Source: Kangiella geojedonensis (lineage in GTDB: Bacteria > Pseudomonadota > Gammaproteobacteria > Enterobacterales > Kangiellaceae). From it: a stretch of DNA of 64,000 nt. Location: positions 2,356,001 to 2,420,000 of the forward strand of contig NZ_CP010975.1 of the NCBI RefSeq assembly GCF_000981765.1, in the 5' to 3' direction. How positions within the stretch are numbered: position 1 is the first letter of the stretch; every line of letters starts with the position of its first letter. Shown piece by piece: positions 1-9,067 of the stretch. The position numbers and the translations under genes are program-made. Under the pieces are notes generated by a model, which did not search any database, was not told the DNA's origin, and was given only the letters and a program-made list of their open reading frames with translations.

Positions 1-665
1 ATTTAGGAACAGCCATTCGCCTTAAGCCACACCATATTTCGTGGTACCAATTAACACTTGAGCCTAATACGCTATTTCACCAACAACCACCACAACTGCC
101 TCATGACGAAGTCTTATGGGATATTCAAGAAGCCGGACAAGCGTTGTTAGCACAACACGGTTATGAGCAATATGAAACCTCTGCTTACGCTAAATCCCCA
201 CGGCTTCGAGCCAAACATAACCTGAATTACTGGCGCTTTGGCGACTATTTAGGCATTGGCGCTGGCGCTCATGGAAAAATCACTCGTCTCGATCTTGGGG
301 AAGTCCATCGCACGACTAAAAAGCGTCACCCAAAAGATTATCTAAACGGCTCCACCGCATCAATCAGCACGGACACTCCGATCCCTGCTCACGAGCTACC
401 ATTCGAGTTTATGCTTAATGCGCTGCGACTCATCGACGGTGTTCCAACCAATTTATTTAGCCAATATACGGGACTTCCCCTTTCTAGCATCCGTGCCACG
501 CTCGAACAGGCCGTTGACGATGGATTATTGGAAGACATCACAACCCAACTAAAGCCGAGTGACAAAGGCGCGCTGTTTCTTAATGAGTTATTAGAACGAT
601 TTATTCCAAGTGATAACTCAAAGCCAGAGAAAGGTTCAGCTAGCATACAGTTCAAGCAGTTATAA
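1..665 (+). CDS. hemW: HemW, radical-SAM heme chaperone (C-terminal part)
   Basis: The reading frame is open from the left edge (first full codon at base 3) to the TAA at 665, so only about 220 C-terminal residues are present; the radical-SAM CxxxCxxC cluster site lies outside the window. The visible part opens with the HemW/HemN-like stretch 'HISWYQLTLEPNTLF' and continues with 'NLNYWRFGDYLGIGAGAHG', both typical of HemW, followed by the HemN_C winged-helix region. HemW was long annotated as an oxygen-independent coproporphyrinogen III oxidase; characterised members bind heme and deliver it to acceptor proteins. In many gammaproteobacteria it sits near trmB and mutY-yggX, as here. Confidence 0.93.
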   Translation, partial: LGTAIRLKPHHISWYQLTLEPNTLFHQQPPQLPHDEVLWDIQEAGQALLAQHGYEQYETSAYAKSPRLRAKHNLNYWRFGDYLGIGAGAHGKITRLDLGEVHRTTKKRHPKDYLNGSTASISTDTPIPAHELPFEFMLNALRLIDGVPTNLFSQYTGLPLSSIRATLEQAVDDGLLEDITTQLKPSDKGALFLNELLERFIPSDNSKPEKGSASIQFKQL

Positions 666-768
666 TTTTCATCAATAATTAACCCTATTGGCTTCTCTAG
701 CCGTTAATATGGCAAGATATGCTAATAAGCGTTCAACCAATTCCTATTTCAAACTCTAGGATATGATT

Positions 769-1866
769 ATGAAATATACATTGACGTTAATGGTCGCAGC
801 CTTAGCGATGTTTGCTTTGGCTGGTTGCAAAAAAGAAGTCGCCAACAACAATCCTCCTCAAGTCCAATCATCGAACTTCACGGTTACTGCCGAGTTAATG
901 TACCGTGAAAAAATGCTCGCGCCTGTTGGCAGCACGCTAACCGCGACGGTTCAGGACGTGTCTGTCGCCGATAAAGCGGCTGAAGTGTTAAGCGAAGAAA
1001 TTATTGGCCTTGGCGATGGCGTCCAGCTTCCTCTTAGCGTGACATTGGAAGTACCGAAAAAGAAATTAAATCCACGACACATTTATTCGCTTCACGCTAG
1101 GCTGGAAGACGCTAACGGCCAACTTATGTGGATTTCCACCACACGCCATACTATCAATACCGAAGGCATGTCGCATGACATGGGTAACATCGTGCTAGAG
1201 CGTGTCCAATCAGGTACCGTAGGCCCTAAAGTCGATTCAAAATACCCGCTTCCTTTTACCGCTCGAGGTAATGAGCCTGGCTGGTTAGTAAAAGTAGAGC
1301 AAGACCGTATTGAGATCCAGACCAATTACGGTCAAAACAAAGTTTATACACCACGTCCAGTGCCTCAGCCTTACAAAGGCGGTTATAAATACCACGCTGA
1401 AACGGAGGCGCACATCGCTATCATCGATGTTCAACGTAAACTGTGCTACGACGATATGTCTGGCAGACCTTATCCAGCTCGCGTGACGCTCACTCTCGAC
1501 GGAGAAACCTACGAAGGGTGTGGTGGCGATCCATTGGATTTATTAACTGAGAAAGAATGGGTCGTGGAAGATATCGCCAAGGCAGGCATTATCGATAACT
1601 CCCGTGTCACTATAAACTTCGACACAGAAGGTCGCACCCATGGTATTTCTTCGTGTAATAGTTACAGCGCAGCCTATGAGCACACTGGGGAAACCTTAAC
1701 CTTTAAATCGCCAATGGGAACATTAAAAGCCTGCGCTCCAGCACTGATGAATCAAGAGCAAAAGTTTTTGAACCTGCTCGGAAAGGTCAATCGATATGAC
1801 ATCGACGGTTACGGTGCCTTAATCCTTACTACATCTGATGGGAAAACAATTACCGCAAGGTACTAA
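769..1866 (+). CDS. Three-domain lipoprotein: YbaY-like, COG3650-like, META/HslJ
   Basis: About 365 residues with a lipoprotein signal peptide ending in the lipobox LAGC (Cys20). Residues about 38-125 resemble the YbaY/YscW-type lipoprotein domain, about 155-250 resemble the COG3650 domain (starts 'FTARGNEPGW', carries 'YEGCGGDPLDLL'), and about 260-365 form a META/HslJ domain ('SSCNSYSAAYE' and a conserved 'KACAPALMNQEQKF'). Two ATGs are in frame at 763 and 769; AGGA at 758-761 is correctly spaced only for the second, so I chose 769. It probably acts in the periplasm or on the outer membrane. META domains are linked to heat-shock or antibiotic-stress phenotypes, but the function of this fusion is unknown. 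Confidence 0.85.
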   Translation: MKYTLTLMVAALAMFALAGCKKEVANNNPPQVQSSNFTVTAELMYREKMLAPVGSTLTATVQDVSVADKAAEVLSEEIIGLGDGVQLPLSVTLEVPKKKLNPRHIYSLHARLEDANGQLMWISTTRHTINTEGMSHDMGNIVLERVQSGTVGPKVDSKYPLPFTARGNEPGWLVKVEQDRIEIQTNYGQNKVYTPRPVPQPYKGGYKYHAETEAHIAIIDVQRKLCYDDMSGRPYPARVTLTLDGETYEGCGGDPLDLLTEKEWVVEDIAKAGIIDNSRVTINFDTEGRTHGISSCNSYSAAYEHTGETLTFKSPMGTLKACAPALMNQEQKFLNLLGKVNRYDIDGYGALILTTSDGKTITARY

Positions 1867-1941
1867 CTCGTTTAAGTACAATGGAAGCCGATTGAGACTT
1901 TCACTGTGCTGAGCTCTGGCTAGAAGACTATCACCAAACTC

Positions 1942-2433
1942 TTACTTTAATTTACTTCTTAACCAAACGTTTGCATCTTTAGCCAAGGCACTCGCTGTTT
2001 TATCCAAAACGCTACATGAGCTCCTCATCAAGGAGAACATTCCACCGTTTGAGTCTCTTGAGGCAGCGAACTTATCTACTAGCTTGCCATCTCTATATAA
2101 ATCCCCTTTTAGCATCATATTTTTATTATGGTACATCCCTCTACCGCTATAAACATTGCTAATCTGTAGATCAAATACCAAACCTTCTTTTAGGTTACTT
2201 AAATCATGGCTTCTAACTACATCGATATTAAAATCTTTCCCATGCAAAGAGATAAACTTTGATAAATTCATCTCTAGGTCAAAACATTCCGTTTTAACGT
2301 TTTCGGCAACTTCTTGCGGATTCTCGTATGGAATCTCATGAGAAATAGTGATTTTGATTGCTTCTAACTGTTTATACTTGTTTGTACACGCTGATAATAG
2401 GATTAATAAACCCAATAATAATACTCTTCTCAT
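1942..2433 (-). CDS. Small lipoprotein of unknown function
   Basis: About 163 residues with a clear lipoprotein signal (MRRVLLLGLLILLSAC, Cys16). The frame stays open into the upstream trmB gene, but GGAG lies 8 bases before the ATG at 2433, which sets the start there. The mature part has one recognisable stretch, 'ISNVYSGRGMYHNKNMMLKGDLYRDG', broken here as 'SGRGMYHNKNMMLKGDLYR' plus 'DGKLVDKFAASR', which reads like a beta-strand-rich domain seen in other uncharacterised envelope lipoproteins. I do not recognise a named family. It starts 29 bases after the trmB stop on the same strand, so it is probably co-transcribed. Confidence 0.75.
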   Translation of the reverse strand: MRRVLLLGLLILLSACTNKYKQLEAIKITISHEIPYENPQEVAENVKTECFDLEMNLSKFISLHGKDFNIDVVRSHDLSNLKEGLVFDLQISNVYSGRGMYHNKNMMLKGDLYRDGKLVDKFAASRDSNGGMFSLMRSSCSVLDKTASALAKDANVWLRSKLK

Positions 2434-2462
2434 TGTCATCACTCCATTGTCGTTTCTTTGTA

Positions 2463-3206
2463 TTATTTGGCTGAAAACATCAGATCCCACACCCCATGCC
2501 CCAAATTCTGTCCTCGAACTTCGAATTTAGTCAAAGGCCGTGATTCTGGGCGTGGTACGAAATCATTGGTTTCCGATAAGTTTTTAAACTCAGACATAGG
2601 ACTCAATACTTCGAGCATATGTTCTGCGTAGTTTTCCCAGTCAGTTGCCAGGTGAAGAACACCACCTGGTTTTAATTTCTTATGAAGCTTCTGGCAAAAC
2701 TCAGTTTGCACTATACGGCGCTTGTGATGACGCTTTTTATGCCACGGATCAGGGAAGAAGATTTGGATGCGCTCAAGACTGTGATCAGGAATACAGTGCT
2801 CTATCACTTCAACCGCATCGTGATTAATCACTCGAATATTCTCTAAGTTATACTCTTCCGCAAGCACCAAGCATGCACCGACTCCGGGGTTATGCACCTC
2901 GATTCCGATAAAGTCATGCTCACGTTGATCTCTGGCTTGCTCAGCGAGGGATTTACCCATACCAAAGCCAATTTCAAGTACCACTGGCGCCTGACGCCCG
3001 AAGATAGCCTTAAAGTCGTAGAGTTGCTGGTCATATTCAAGCCCTAAACGCGGGAAATGAAGGTCCATTGCGCGCTGCTGCCCCTTTGTTAAACGGCCTT
3101 TGCGCAGCACAAAGCTACGGATTTTACGTTTGTTTTTTTCTTCAGAATTCAAAGGGATAGCTCTCTTTTCAATTAACGCTATAATACTTGCGTGCGATTT
3201 TACCAT
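2463..3206 (-). CDS. trmB: tRNA (guanine-N7-)-methyltransferase TrmB
   Basis: A 247-residue class I SAM-dependent methyltransferase making m7G46 in the variable loop of tRNAs. The SAM-binding motif '[12 protein letters not shown]' is at about 76-87 and the TrmB signature '[15 protein letters not shown]' near 150; '[11 protein letters not shown]' and the C-terminal '[14 protein letters not shown]' are also family hallmarks. Length fits E. coli TrmB (239). The lysine/arginine-rich start is typical. It is followed on the same strand by a small lipoprotein gene. Confidence 0.97.
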   Translation of the reverse strand: MVKSHASIIALIEKRAIPLNSEEKNKRKIRSFVLRKGRLTKGQQRAMDLHFPRLGLEYDQQLYDFKAIFGRQAPVVLEIGFGMGKSLAEQARDQREHDFIGIEVHNPGVGACLVLAEEYNLENIRVINHDAVEVIEHCIPDHSLERIQIFFPDPWHKKRHHKRRIVQTEFCQKLHKKLKPGGVLHLATDWENYAEHMLEVLSPMSEFKNLSETNDFVPRPESRPLTKFEVRGQNLGHGVWDLMFSAK

Positions 3207-3298
3207 ATTGTAAAAGTTTGAGGTAAATTATGTGCAGAGAACCACAAAGACGTTGCGAAAATATGGTCAAATCAGTAAGGTGGTTCATTCGGGTTTTA

Positions 3299-3320
3299 GA
3301 GTTTGTTTATAGGCAAACTC
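3299..3320 (+). promoter_or_regulatory. Hairpin in leader of SLC13 transporter gene
   Basis: GAGTTTG (3299-3305) and CAAACTC (3314-3320) form a perfect 7-bp inverted repeat with an 8-base loop, about 40 bases upstream of the chosen ATG at 3360. There is no T-run after it, so it is not a terminator. It could be an operator or a leader stem; no family is recognised. Confidence 0.35.
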
Positions 3321-3359
3321 AAGAAAAATAACGAAAAAAGATTAGGAGTTAGGAGAGGA

Positions 3360-5189
3360 ATGCCATTTCCGGATTTACCGAATGGGCATGCACTTTTTGT
3401 GCTGTTGCTGACGGTTTTTGCCTTGTATCTATTCCGACGCGATGACATACCGCTGGAGACATCCTGCGTAGTCGTACTGTTGGTCTTGACCATGGGCTTT
3501 ACCTTCGCACCGTTCCATAACTTCAACGGTCACCTTGAGCCAATGCAGTTCTTTAGTGGCTTTGGCCATGAGGCGCTGGTTGCCGTGTGCGCACTGATGG
3601 TTGCTGGCCAGGGCTTGGTTCGAACTGGCGCCTTAGAACCCATCGGTCGCTTCTTGGCGCGAATTTGGAAAACCGCCCCTCTTTTCTCACTGTTACTGAC
3701 CTTGCTCATTGCTGGTGTTTTAAGCGCATTTGTGAACAATACGCCGATTGTTGTACTCCTTTTACCGATTCTAATGAGTGTAGCCGTTCGCTCAAACCGT
3801 AGCCCATCAGGACTCTTATTACCCATGGGTTTCGCCACCATTGTCGGCGGCATGGCGACTACAATCGGTACTTCAACCAACTTATTGGTCGTTTCCGTGG
3901 CTGCTGATCTAGGACTCGAGCGTTTTGGTATGTTCGATTTTATGCTACCAGCCGCTATGGCCGGCGCAATTGCCATTATTTATTTATGGCTCGTCGCCCC
4001 CAAAATCACTCCTGAACGTCAAGCGTTAATGAAAAATACATCGCCTCGAATCTTTACCGCGCAACTGCATATCAACGAGGATTCTTTTGCTGACGGTAAA
4101 CCTCTCGCTGAAGTGATCGGCAAGACTGACGGCATGATGAAAGTCACTCGAATTCACCGAGGCTCCGATGCCACCATCATGCCGATGCCCGACGCGATCA
4201 TTCGTGCTGGCGATAAGCTTCGTGTTACCGACTCCCCCGAACGCTTAAAAGAATATGAGCAAGTCCTTGGCGCTCGATTGTATAAATCGGGCCAAGAAGT
4301 TAACGACGACCATCCGCTGACAGCCGAAAACCAACAACTGTCCGAGTTGGTAGTAACGCCAGGTTCTCCGCTCGCTGGCCGCTCGCTCAAAGACGTCAGT
4401 TTTATGAATCAATATGGTTTGGTCGCCATCGCCCTACACCGCGCCGATCGCGTGGTCGATATGCACAACAAAGGCTTGGGCAAAGTGACACTACACGTTG
4501 GCGACGTATTGCTGGTTCAGGGCGGGCAAAGTGAAATCGCCGAATTTAAAAAGCGTGGCGACATTCTAGTGCTCGACGCAACCACCGATTTACCACGCTC
4601 ACACCGTGCGCCCAGAGCCTTGTTCATTATGGGCTTGGTCATTTTACTTGCTGCAGTCGGCCTACTGCCTATTGCCGTTAGTGCCTTAGGCGGCGCTCTG
4701 CTAATGATCCTAACCCACTGCATTACTTGGCGTGATGCCATGAATGCCTTGAGCGCACCTGTTGTATTAATCGTCGCCGCGAGTTTAGCCTTAGGTATCG
4801 GCATGACCGAAACCGGCGCGGCAGAATACTTAGCGCAAGCCTTCGTCTCAGTGTTACATGGCGCGCCACCCGCAGTATTGCTCAGTGGTTTAATGTTGCT
4901 ACTGGCTATTCTAACCAACGTGGTCTCCAACAATGCCGCAGCGGTTATCGGCACGCCGATTGCTGTCAGCGTGGCCACCCAGTTGAACCTGCCGCCAGAG
5001 CCTTTCGTTATTGCGGTACTGTTCGGTGCTAACATGAGTTTTGCCACACCAATGGCTTACAAGACTAATTTGCTGGTGATGAATGCCGGTGGTTATAAAT
5101 TCTCCGACTTTGTTAAAGTTGGGGTGCCACTGGTGGTCTTGATGTGGATATCATTGTCGATTATCCTGCCGATTCTTTACGACTTCTAA
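3360..5189 (+). CDS. SLC13/DASS-family transporter with TrkA-C (RCK_C) domains
   Basis: About 609 residues. An N-terminal hydrophobic block (about 10-215) and a C-terminal one (about 420-605) carry paired DASS-type motifs: 'SAFVNNTPIVVLLLPI' with 'GTSTNLLVVS' in the first half and 'NVVSNNAAAVIGTPIA' with 'SFATPMAYKTNLLV' in the second. Between them, roughly 235-400, lie two RCK_C/TrkA-C ligand-binding modules. This is the layout of putative sodium/sulfate or di/tricarboxylate symporters of the inner membrane; the substrate cannot be told. An upstream ATG at 3303 is in frame, but AGGAG/GAGGA lies directly before the ATG at 3360, which I prefer. Confidence 0.88.
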   Translation: MPFPDLPNGHALFVLLLTVFALYLFRRDDIPLETSCVVVLLVLTMGFTFAPFHNFNGHLEPMQFFSGFGHEALVAVCALMVAGQGLVRTGALEPIGRFLARIWKTAPLFSLLLTLLIAGVLSAFVNNTPIVVLLLPILMSVAVRSNRSPSGLLLPMGFATIVGGMATTIGTSTNLLVVSVAADLGLERFGMFDFMLPAAMAGAIAIIYLWLVAPKITPERQALMKNTSPRIFTAQLHINEDSFADGKPLAEVIGKTDGMMKVTRIHRGSDATIMPMPDAIIRAGDKLRVTDSPERLKEYEQVLGARLYKSGQEVNDDHPLTAENQQLSELVVTPGSPLAGRSLKDVSFMNQYGLVAIALHRADRVVDMHNKGLGKVTLHVGDVLLVQGGQSEIAEFKKRGDILVLDATTDLPRSHRAPRALFIMGLVILLAAVGLLPIAVSALGGALLMILTHCITWRDAMNALSAPVVLIVAASLALGIGMTETGAAEYLAQAFVSVLHGAPPAVLLSGLMLLLAILTNVVSNNAAAVIGTPIAVSVATQLNLPPEPFVIAVLFGANMSFATPMAYKTNLLVMNAGGYKFSDFVKVGVPLVVLMWISLSIILPILYDF

Positions 5190-5201
5190 TCGTTAATATT
5201 C

Positions 5202-6254
5202 ATGTGGCTAGCAACAGACTTTCAACAAAAAGTCATTCATTACTACCGCCAACATGGCCGTAAACACTTGCCGTGGCAAGGCACCAAAGATCCCTATCGA
5301 ATTTGGCTGTCAGAAATCATGTTGCAGCAAACTCAAGTTACCACTGTCATACCTTATTACGAAAACTTTTTGCAGCGCTTCCCGACCATTATCGACCTCG
5401 CTGAAGCAACTAGTGATGAAGTGATGCACTTGTGGAGCGGATTAGGCTATTACAGCCGTGCCCGCAACTTACACCAAGCCGCTAAGATGGTTGTTGAGGA
5501 GTTTAACGGTCACTTCCCACAGAATCCAGCCGAAATAGAGACCCTGCCTGGCGTAGGCCGTTCAACCGCTGGCGCTATTGCCGCTTTTGCTTTCGACGAG
5601 CCTAGCGCAATTCTTGACGGCAATGTTAAGCGGGTGCTGGCTCGTTGTTATGGTATTGACGGCTGGGCAGGTAAGTCATCAGTGTTAAAGGCTTTATGGC
5701 TACGCGCTGAAGAGAATACGCCGAAAAAAGATACTGCTCAATATAACCAAGCCATGATGGATCTCGGAGCTGTCGTTTGTACGCGCACCAAGCCCAAGTG
5801 CAATCAGTGCCCACTGTCAGAGCAATGTTACGCCTTACAACATGATCAAGTTGCTCAACTTCCCGGCAAGAAGCCAAAAAAAACGCGCCCCAAACGTTCT
5901 GTGTATTGGCTGATATGCTTAGAAAATGCACAAGTCATACTGCACAAACGCCCACCATCCGGTATTTGGGGCGGCCTCTGGTGCTTCCCTGAAATGGAAC
6001 AGTCAGTTGAAGAACCTATACATGAACAAAAACTAGACAGTTTTATCCATAAATTCAGCCATTACGACCTAGAAGTGCAGCCATTACTAGTGAAAAAGCT
6101 GCCTAACACAGGTATCATGGAGCCCAACGAATTCAACCACTTTGCGCTCGACTTCTTACTAAAGAAAACGCAGCAAAAAACTGCAGAAATTGGACTACCG
6201 ACCCCAGTCAGTAAAGTCCTAGCCAGTCTTGATTCGCAAAGTCTAAAAACCTAA
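5202..6254 (+). CDS. mutY: Adenine DNA glycosylase MutY
   Basis: A 350-residue base-excision enzyme removing adenine opposite 8-oxoguanine or guanine. Catalytic Glu38 lies in 'LSEIMLQQTQV', the helix-hairpin-helix 'LPGVGRSTAGA' at about 115-125, catalytic Asp139 in 'AILDGNVKRV', and the [4Fe-4S] site C-x6-C-x2-C-x5-C at about 193-209. The last 120 residues are the Nudix-like 8-oxoG recognition domain ('HKRPPSGIWGGLWCFPE'). Everything needed for activity is present. It lies 12 bases after the transporter gene and 12 bases before yggX, forming the usual mutY-yggX pair. Confidence 0.97.
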   Translation: MWLATDFQQKVIHYYRQHGRKHLPWQGTKDPYRIWLSEIMLQQTQVTTVIPYYENFLQRFPTIIDLAEATSDEVMHLWSGLGYYSRARNLHQAAKMVVEEFNGHFPQNPAEIETLPGVGRSTAGAIAAFAFDEPSAILDGNVKRVLARCYGIDGWAGKSSVLKALWLRAEENTPKKDTAQYNQAMMDLGAVVCTRTKPKCNQCPLSEQCYALQHDQVAQLPGKKPKKTRPKRSVYWLICLENAQVILHKRPPSGIWGGLWCFPEMEQSVEEPIHEQKLDSFIHKFSHYDLEVQPLLVKKLPNTGIMEPNEFNHFALDFLLKKTQQKTAEIGLPTPVSKVLASLDSQSLKT

Positions 6255-6266
6255 GTGGAGCAATAC

Positions 6267-6539
6267 ATGTCACGTACCATCTTTTGTAAAAAACTACAAA
6301 AAGACGCCGAAGGAATTGGTTTTAAACCTTTCCCTGGTGAACTAGGCGAACGTATTTATGACAATATTTCACAAGAAGCATGGCAAATGTGGTTAGAACA
6401 TCAAACCATGCTGATTAACGAAAAACGCCTGAGCCTAATGGACGAAGATACCCAAAAATACCTAGCCGACCAAATGGATAAGTTCCTGTTCGGAGGCGAC
6501 TACGACAAAGCCGATGGTTACGTCCCAGAAGGCAAATAA
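6267..6539 (+). CDS. yggX: YggX, probable Fe(2+)-trafficking protein
   Basis: A 90-residue protein starting MSRTIFCKKL, with the family's conserved Cys7 and the segments 'GFKPFPGELGERIY' and 'WQMWLEHQTMLINEKRL'. YggX protects Fe-S enzymes from oxidative damage and has been proposed to handle labile iron, which fits co-transcription with the Fe-S enzyme MutY. A GTG at 6255 is in frame, but GGAG at 6257-6260 is spaced for the ATG at 6267, which also gives the family's usual N-terminus. Confidence 0.96.
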   Translation: MSRTIFCKKLQKDAEGIGFKPFPGELGERIYDNISQEAWQMWLEHQTMLINEKRLSLMDEDTQKYLADQMDKFLFGGDYDKADGYVPEGK

Positions 6540-6557
6540 TAAATTTCAAATTTGGAC

Positions 6558-6592
6558 TTGACTTAAATCCACAGAATCGGTTTAATACGCGT
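6558..6592 (+). promoter_or_regulatory. Sigma-70 promoter of tRNA-Phe
   Basis: TTGACT (6558-6563), a 17-base spacer and TTTAAT (6581-6586) precede the tRNA. The bases after the -10 are GC-rich (acgcgtcc), as expected of a stringently controlled stable-RNA promoter. The likely start is around 6593, four bases before the mature 5' end. Confidence 0.7.
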
Positions 6593-6596
6593 CCTC

Positions 6597-6672
6597 GGCC
6601 TGGTAGCTCAGTTGGTAGAGCGGAGGATTGAAAATCCTTGTGTCGGCAGTTCAATTCTGCCCCGGGCCACCA
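6597..6672 (+). tRNA. tRNA-Phe (GAA)
   Basis: A 76-base tRNA including an encoded CCA end. The acceptor stem GGCCTGG pairs with CCGGGCC (one G-T). The D-arm 'AGCTCAGTTGGTAGAGC', the anticodon stem-loop with GAA at 6630-6632 (tRNA positions 34-36), and the T-arm 'CAGTTCAATTCTG' are all canonical. It is a separate unit downstream of yggX with its own promoter and terminator. Confidence 0.98.
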
Positions 6673-6681
6673 TATTAAGAA

Positions 6682-6710
6682 AGCCTGACTAGAAATAGTC
6701 GGGCTTTTTT
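6682..6710 (+). terminator. Intrinsic terminator after tRNA-Phe
   Basis: AGCCTGACTA (6682-6691), loop GAAA, and TAGTCGGGCT (6696-6705) form a 10-bp stem with one G-T pair, followed by six T's. Confidence 0.92.
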
Positions 6711-6734
6711 GTGATTGTAGTAAAATCGGCACGA

Positions 6735-6751
6735 ATTGAACCACGTTCAAT
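6735..6751. promoter_or_regulatory. Palindrome upstream of nfeD-slipin
   Basis: ATTGAAC-cac-GTTCAAT is a perfect 7-3-7 inverted repeat about 118 bases before the nfeD start. It could be an operator; no family is recognised and no T-run follows. Confidence 0.35.
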
Positions 6752-6868
6752 ATGGCTAACGAGTCTTCCCTGCAATCTGCCTCTTTTTTGTAATCCTTCA
6801 GTATTCGCGCTACATTAGTATTGATGGCTTTGGCTAAGTTAGGGCCTAGCTGAGTAGAGGGATTTTCT

Positions 6869-8260
6869 ATGCAGCATATTGTCAGAACATTCTTTTATAT
6901 CGCGCTGTTGGTTTTTGCGTGGCCAGCTATCAGTGCTACTGAAAACGAAGAAATATCAACTCCACAAGCAAAACTCCTTAAGCTTGATGGTTCTGTTAAT
7001 CCCGGCACAGCACATTATCTAGTTTCAAATGTCCAATCTGCTTCTGAAGAGAACTATGATCTGATCATTATTCAGATGAATACACCGGGCGGTTTGGATT
7101 TAGCCATGCGCGATATTATTCGTGAAATTTTATCGTCTGACATTCCTGTCGCTACTTATGTTTATCCTCCCGGCTCTCGAGCAGCTAGCGCAGGGACTTA
7201 TATTTTATATGCCAGCCATGTTTCATCCATGGCACCCGCCACAAACCTTGGTGCCGCTACCCCTGTTTCAATTGGTGGCATGCCTGATCCGCCCTCCTCT
7301 GATAAAAAAGACGATAAGGCAAAAGGCGCTGATAACGAGCAATCTCAACCTACAAGCAGCAATAAAAATGCCATGCATAAAAAGATCATTAACGATGCAG
7401 AGGCATATTTACGTGGTCTAGCGGCCTACCACGGCCGTAATATCGATTGGGTCAAGAACGCTGTACGCGAAGGAGAAAGCTTAACCTCGAAAGAAGCGTT
7501 TGAGATTGGCGTGATTGATGTAATCGCCGACAGCCCTCGTCAACTATTACAGCAAATTGACCAACGCTCCGTGCGTCTACCTTCAGGCCAAGCTCAACTT
7601 GATACCAGTGATATGAGTATTGTCAGCGTTGAACCTACGTGGCAGATGCAACTTTTGAGTATTATCACTGACCCGAACATTGCTTATATTCTTCTCTTAA
7701 TTGGAGTGTATGGCCTTATTTTCGAAGGCTATAATCCAGGTACATTTGTGCCCGGCGTGATTGGTGCTATCTGTTTGTTACTGGCTTTTTACGCGTTACA
7801 AATTCTACCGATTAACTATGTTGCTGCTGGCTTGCTCGTTCTAGGTATTGCGTTACTGGTGGTTGAGGCTTTTGCTCCGAGCTTCGGAATTTTAGGTGTC
7901 GGCGGGATTATTGCGTTTCTGTTCGGGTCATTCATGTTGTTTAACGAACCTGATACGGGCATTGCCGTCGCTACCCCTATACTGCTTAGCGTCACCGTAA
8001 TTACGGTCATCTTGTTAAGTTTTGTGCTCAGTCTCGCAATTCGCTCGAAACAGCAAGCGGTAGTCAGCGGGCGAGAAGAGTTACTGAGTGAGGTGGGTGT
8101 CGTCAAACAAGACTTTAACGGCGAAGGTTGGGTTCATATCTGTGGCGAAAGCTGGAAAGCGCATTGTGAACAACCGTTAACAGCTGGTCAGCAGGTTAAA
8201 GTTATTGCCGTCAACGATCTTGAGTTGACGGTTGTGCCACTGACAGACGACAGCGCCTAA
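6869..8260 (+). CDS. NfeD-type membrane-bound serine protease (ClpP-class, COG1030)
   Basis: A 463-residue long-form NfeD protein. A signal peptide (1-23) precedes a ClpP/SDH-like protease domain with the nucleophile at Ser107 ('[12 protein letters not shown]'); '[17 protein letters not shown]' and '[12 protein letters not shown]' are conserved around the active site. Residues about 260-390 hold four to five membrane helices and the C-terminus (about 400-455) is the OB-fold NfeD domain. Family members cleave the hydrophobic C-terminal region of partner stomatins, and the partner slipin gene follows 35 bases downstream. The insert at about 140-165 is rich in charged and polar residues. Likely role: membrane microdomain quality control. 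Confidence 0.93.
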   Translation: MQHIVRTFFYIALLVFAWPAISATENEEISTPQAKLLKLDGSVNPGTAHYLVSNVQSASEENYDLIIIQMNTPGGLDLAMRDIIREILSSDIPVATYVYPPGSRAASAGTYILYASHVSSMAPATNLGAATPVSIGGMPDPPSSDKKDDKAKGADNEQSQPTSSNKNAMHKKIINDAEAYLRGLAAYHGRNIDWVKNAVREGESLTSKEAFEIGVIDVIADSPRQLLQQIDQRSVRLPSGQAQLDTSDMSIVSVEPTWQMQLLSIITDPNIAYILLLIGVYGLIFEGYNPGTFVPGVIGAICLLLAFYALQILPINYVAAGLLVLGIALLVVEAFAPSFGILGVGGIIAFLFGSFMLFNEPDTGIAVATPILLSVTVITVILLSFVLSLAIRSKQQAVVSGREELLSEVGVVKQDFNGEGWVHICGESWKAHCEQPLTAGQQVKVIAVNDLELTVVPLTDDSA

Positions 8261-8295
8261 TACGATTTTATTTACTAATTATAGAAGGATTTATT

Positions 8296-9036
8296 ATGAA
8301 CATTTTCTACCCAATCATCCTAGCCGTAGTCGTTTTACTACTGGCTAGCATGTTTAAGATTCTTCGCGAATATGAGCGCGGTGTTATTTTTATGCTCGGC
8401 CGCTTTTGGAAAGTCAAAGGCCCTGGCCTCATCATCCTGATCCCTTTCGTACAACAAATTGTACGCGTTGATCTCAGAACCGTGGTCATGGATGTGCCCA
8501 CACAGGACGTTATTTCGTTGGATAATGTCTCTGTCGAAGTCAATGCCGTTGTCTACTTTAGGGTTATCGATCCGCAAAAAGCGATTATTAATGTTGAGCA
8601 TTATTATGATGCCACCAGTCAGCTCGCCCAAACCACTCTGCGCTCCGTGCTCGGCCAGCATGAGTTGGACGAAATGCTCGCTTCTCGTGAGCAGCTGAAT
8701 ACCGATATCCAATCTATTTTGGACAGCCAAACTGACGCATGGGGTATCAAGGTTGCCAACGTAGAAATCAAGCATGTGGATTTAAACGAAAGTATGATTC
8801 GGGCCATTGCGCAACAAGCCGAAGCAGAGCGGGCTCGTCGGGCCAAAGTTATTCATGCTCGTGGTGAAATGGAGGCTTCTCAGAAGCTACTCGAGGCAGC
8901 AAAAGTATTATCTCAACAAGAAGAAGCTATTCAGTTGCGATACTTACAAACCTTATCGAGTTTAGCAGGCGAAAATAGCAACACCATCGTTTTCCCATTA
9001 CCGATAGATTTCATGAAGAATTTTATGAAGAAGTAA
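8296..9036 (+). CDS. Slipin (stomatin/SPFH family)
   Basis: A 246-residue SPFH protein: one N-terminal membrane segment (3-20), then '[22 protein letters not shown]', given here as '[14 protein letters not shown]', which is the slipin signature, the SPFH/band-7 domain to about 160, and a coiled coil of about 165-215 rich in Ala and Glu. A short hydrophobic C-terminus follows, which in archaeal homologues is the NfeD cleavage region. It has a good Shine-Dalgarno (AGAAGGA) and forms an operon with nfeD. It probably forms ring- or cage-like oligomers in the inner membrane. Confidence 0.95.
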   Translation: MNIFYPIILAVVVLLLASMFKILREYERGVIFMLGRFWKVKGPGLIILIPFVQQIVRVDLRTVVMDVPTQDVISLDNVSVEVNAVVYFRVIDPQKAIINVEHYYDATSQLAQTTLRSVLGQHELDEMLASREQLNTDIQSILDSQTDAWGIKVANVEIKHVDLNESMIRAIAQQAEAERARRAKVIHARGEMEASQKLLEAAKVLSQQEEAIQLRYLQTLSSLAGENSNTIVFPLPIDFMKNFMKK

Positions 9037-9043
9037 CTCAGCG

Positions 9044-9065
9044 AGGTCTGGTTTGTGCCAGACCT
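9044..9065. terminator. Terminator between slipin and pirin genes
   Basis: AGGTCTGG-tttgtg-CCAGACCT is a perfect 8-bp hairpin between two convergent genes. The tail (TATT) is short, so efficiency is uncertain. Confidence 0.7.
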
Positions 9066-9067
9066 TA

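Noticed and set aside
4517-5047. Long antisense ORF (176 codons) inside the SLC13 transporter gene, and similar long antisense ORFs in other genes
   Set aside because: They mirror the codon pattern of the real gene, lack initiation signals and encode low-complexity Ala/Thr/Pro sequences.
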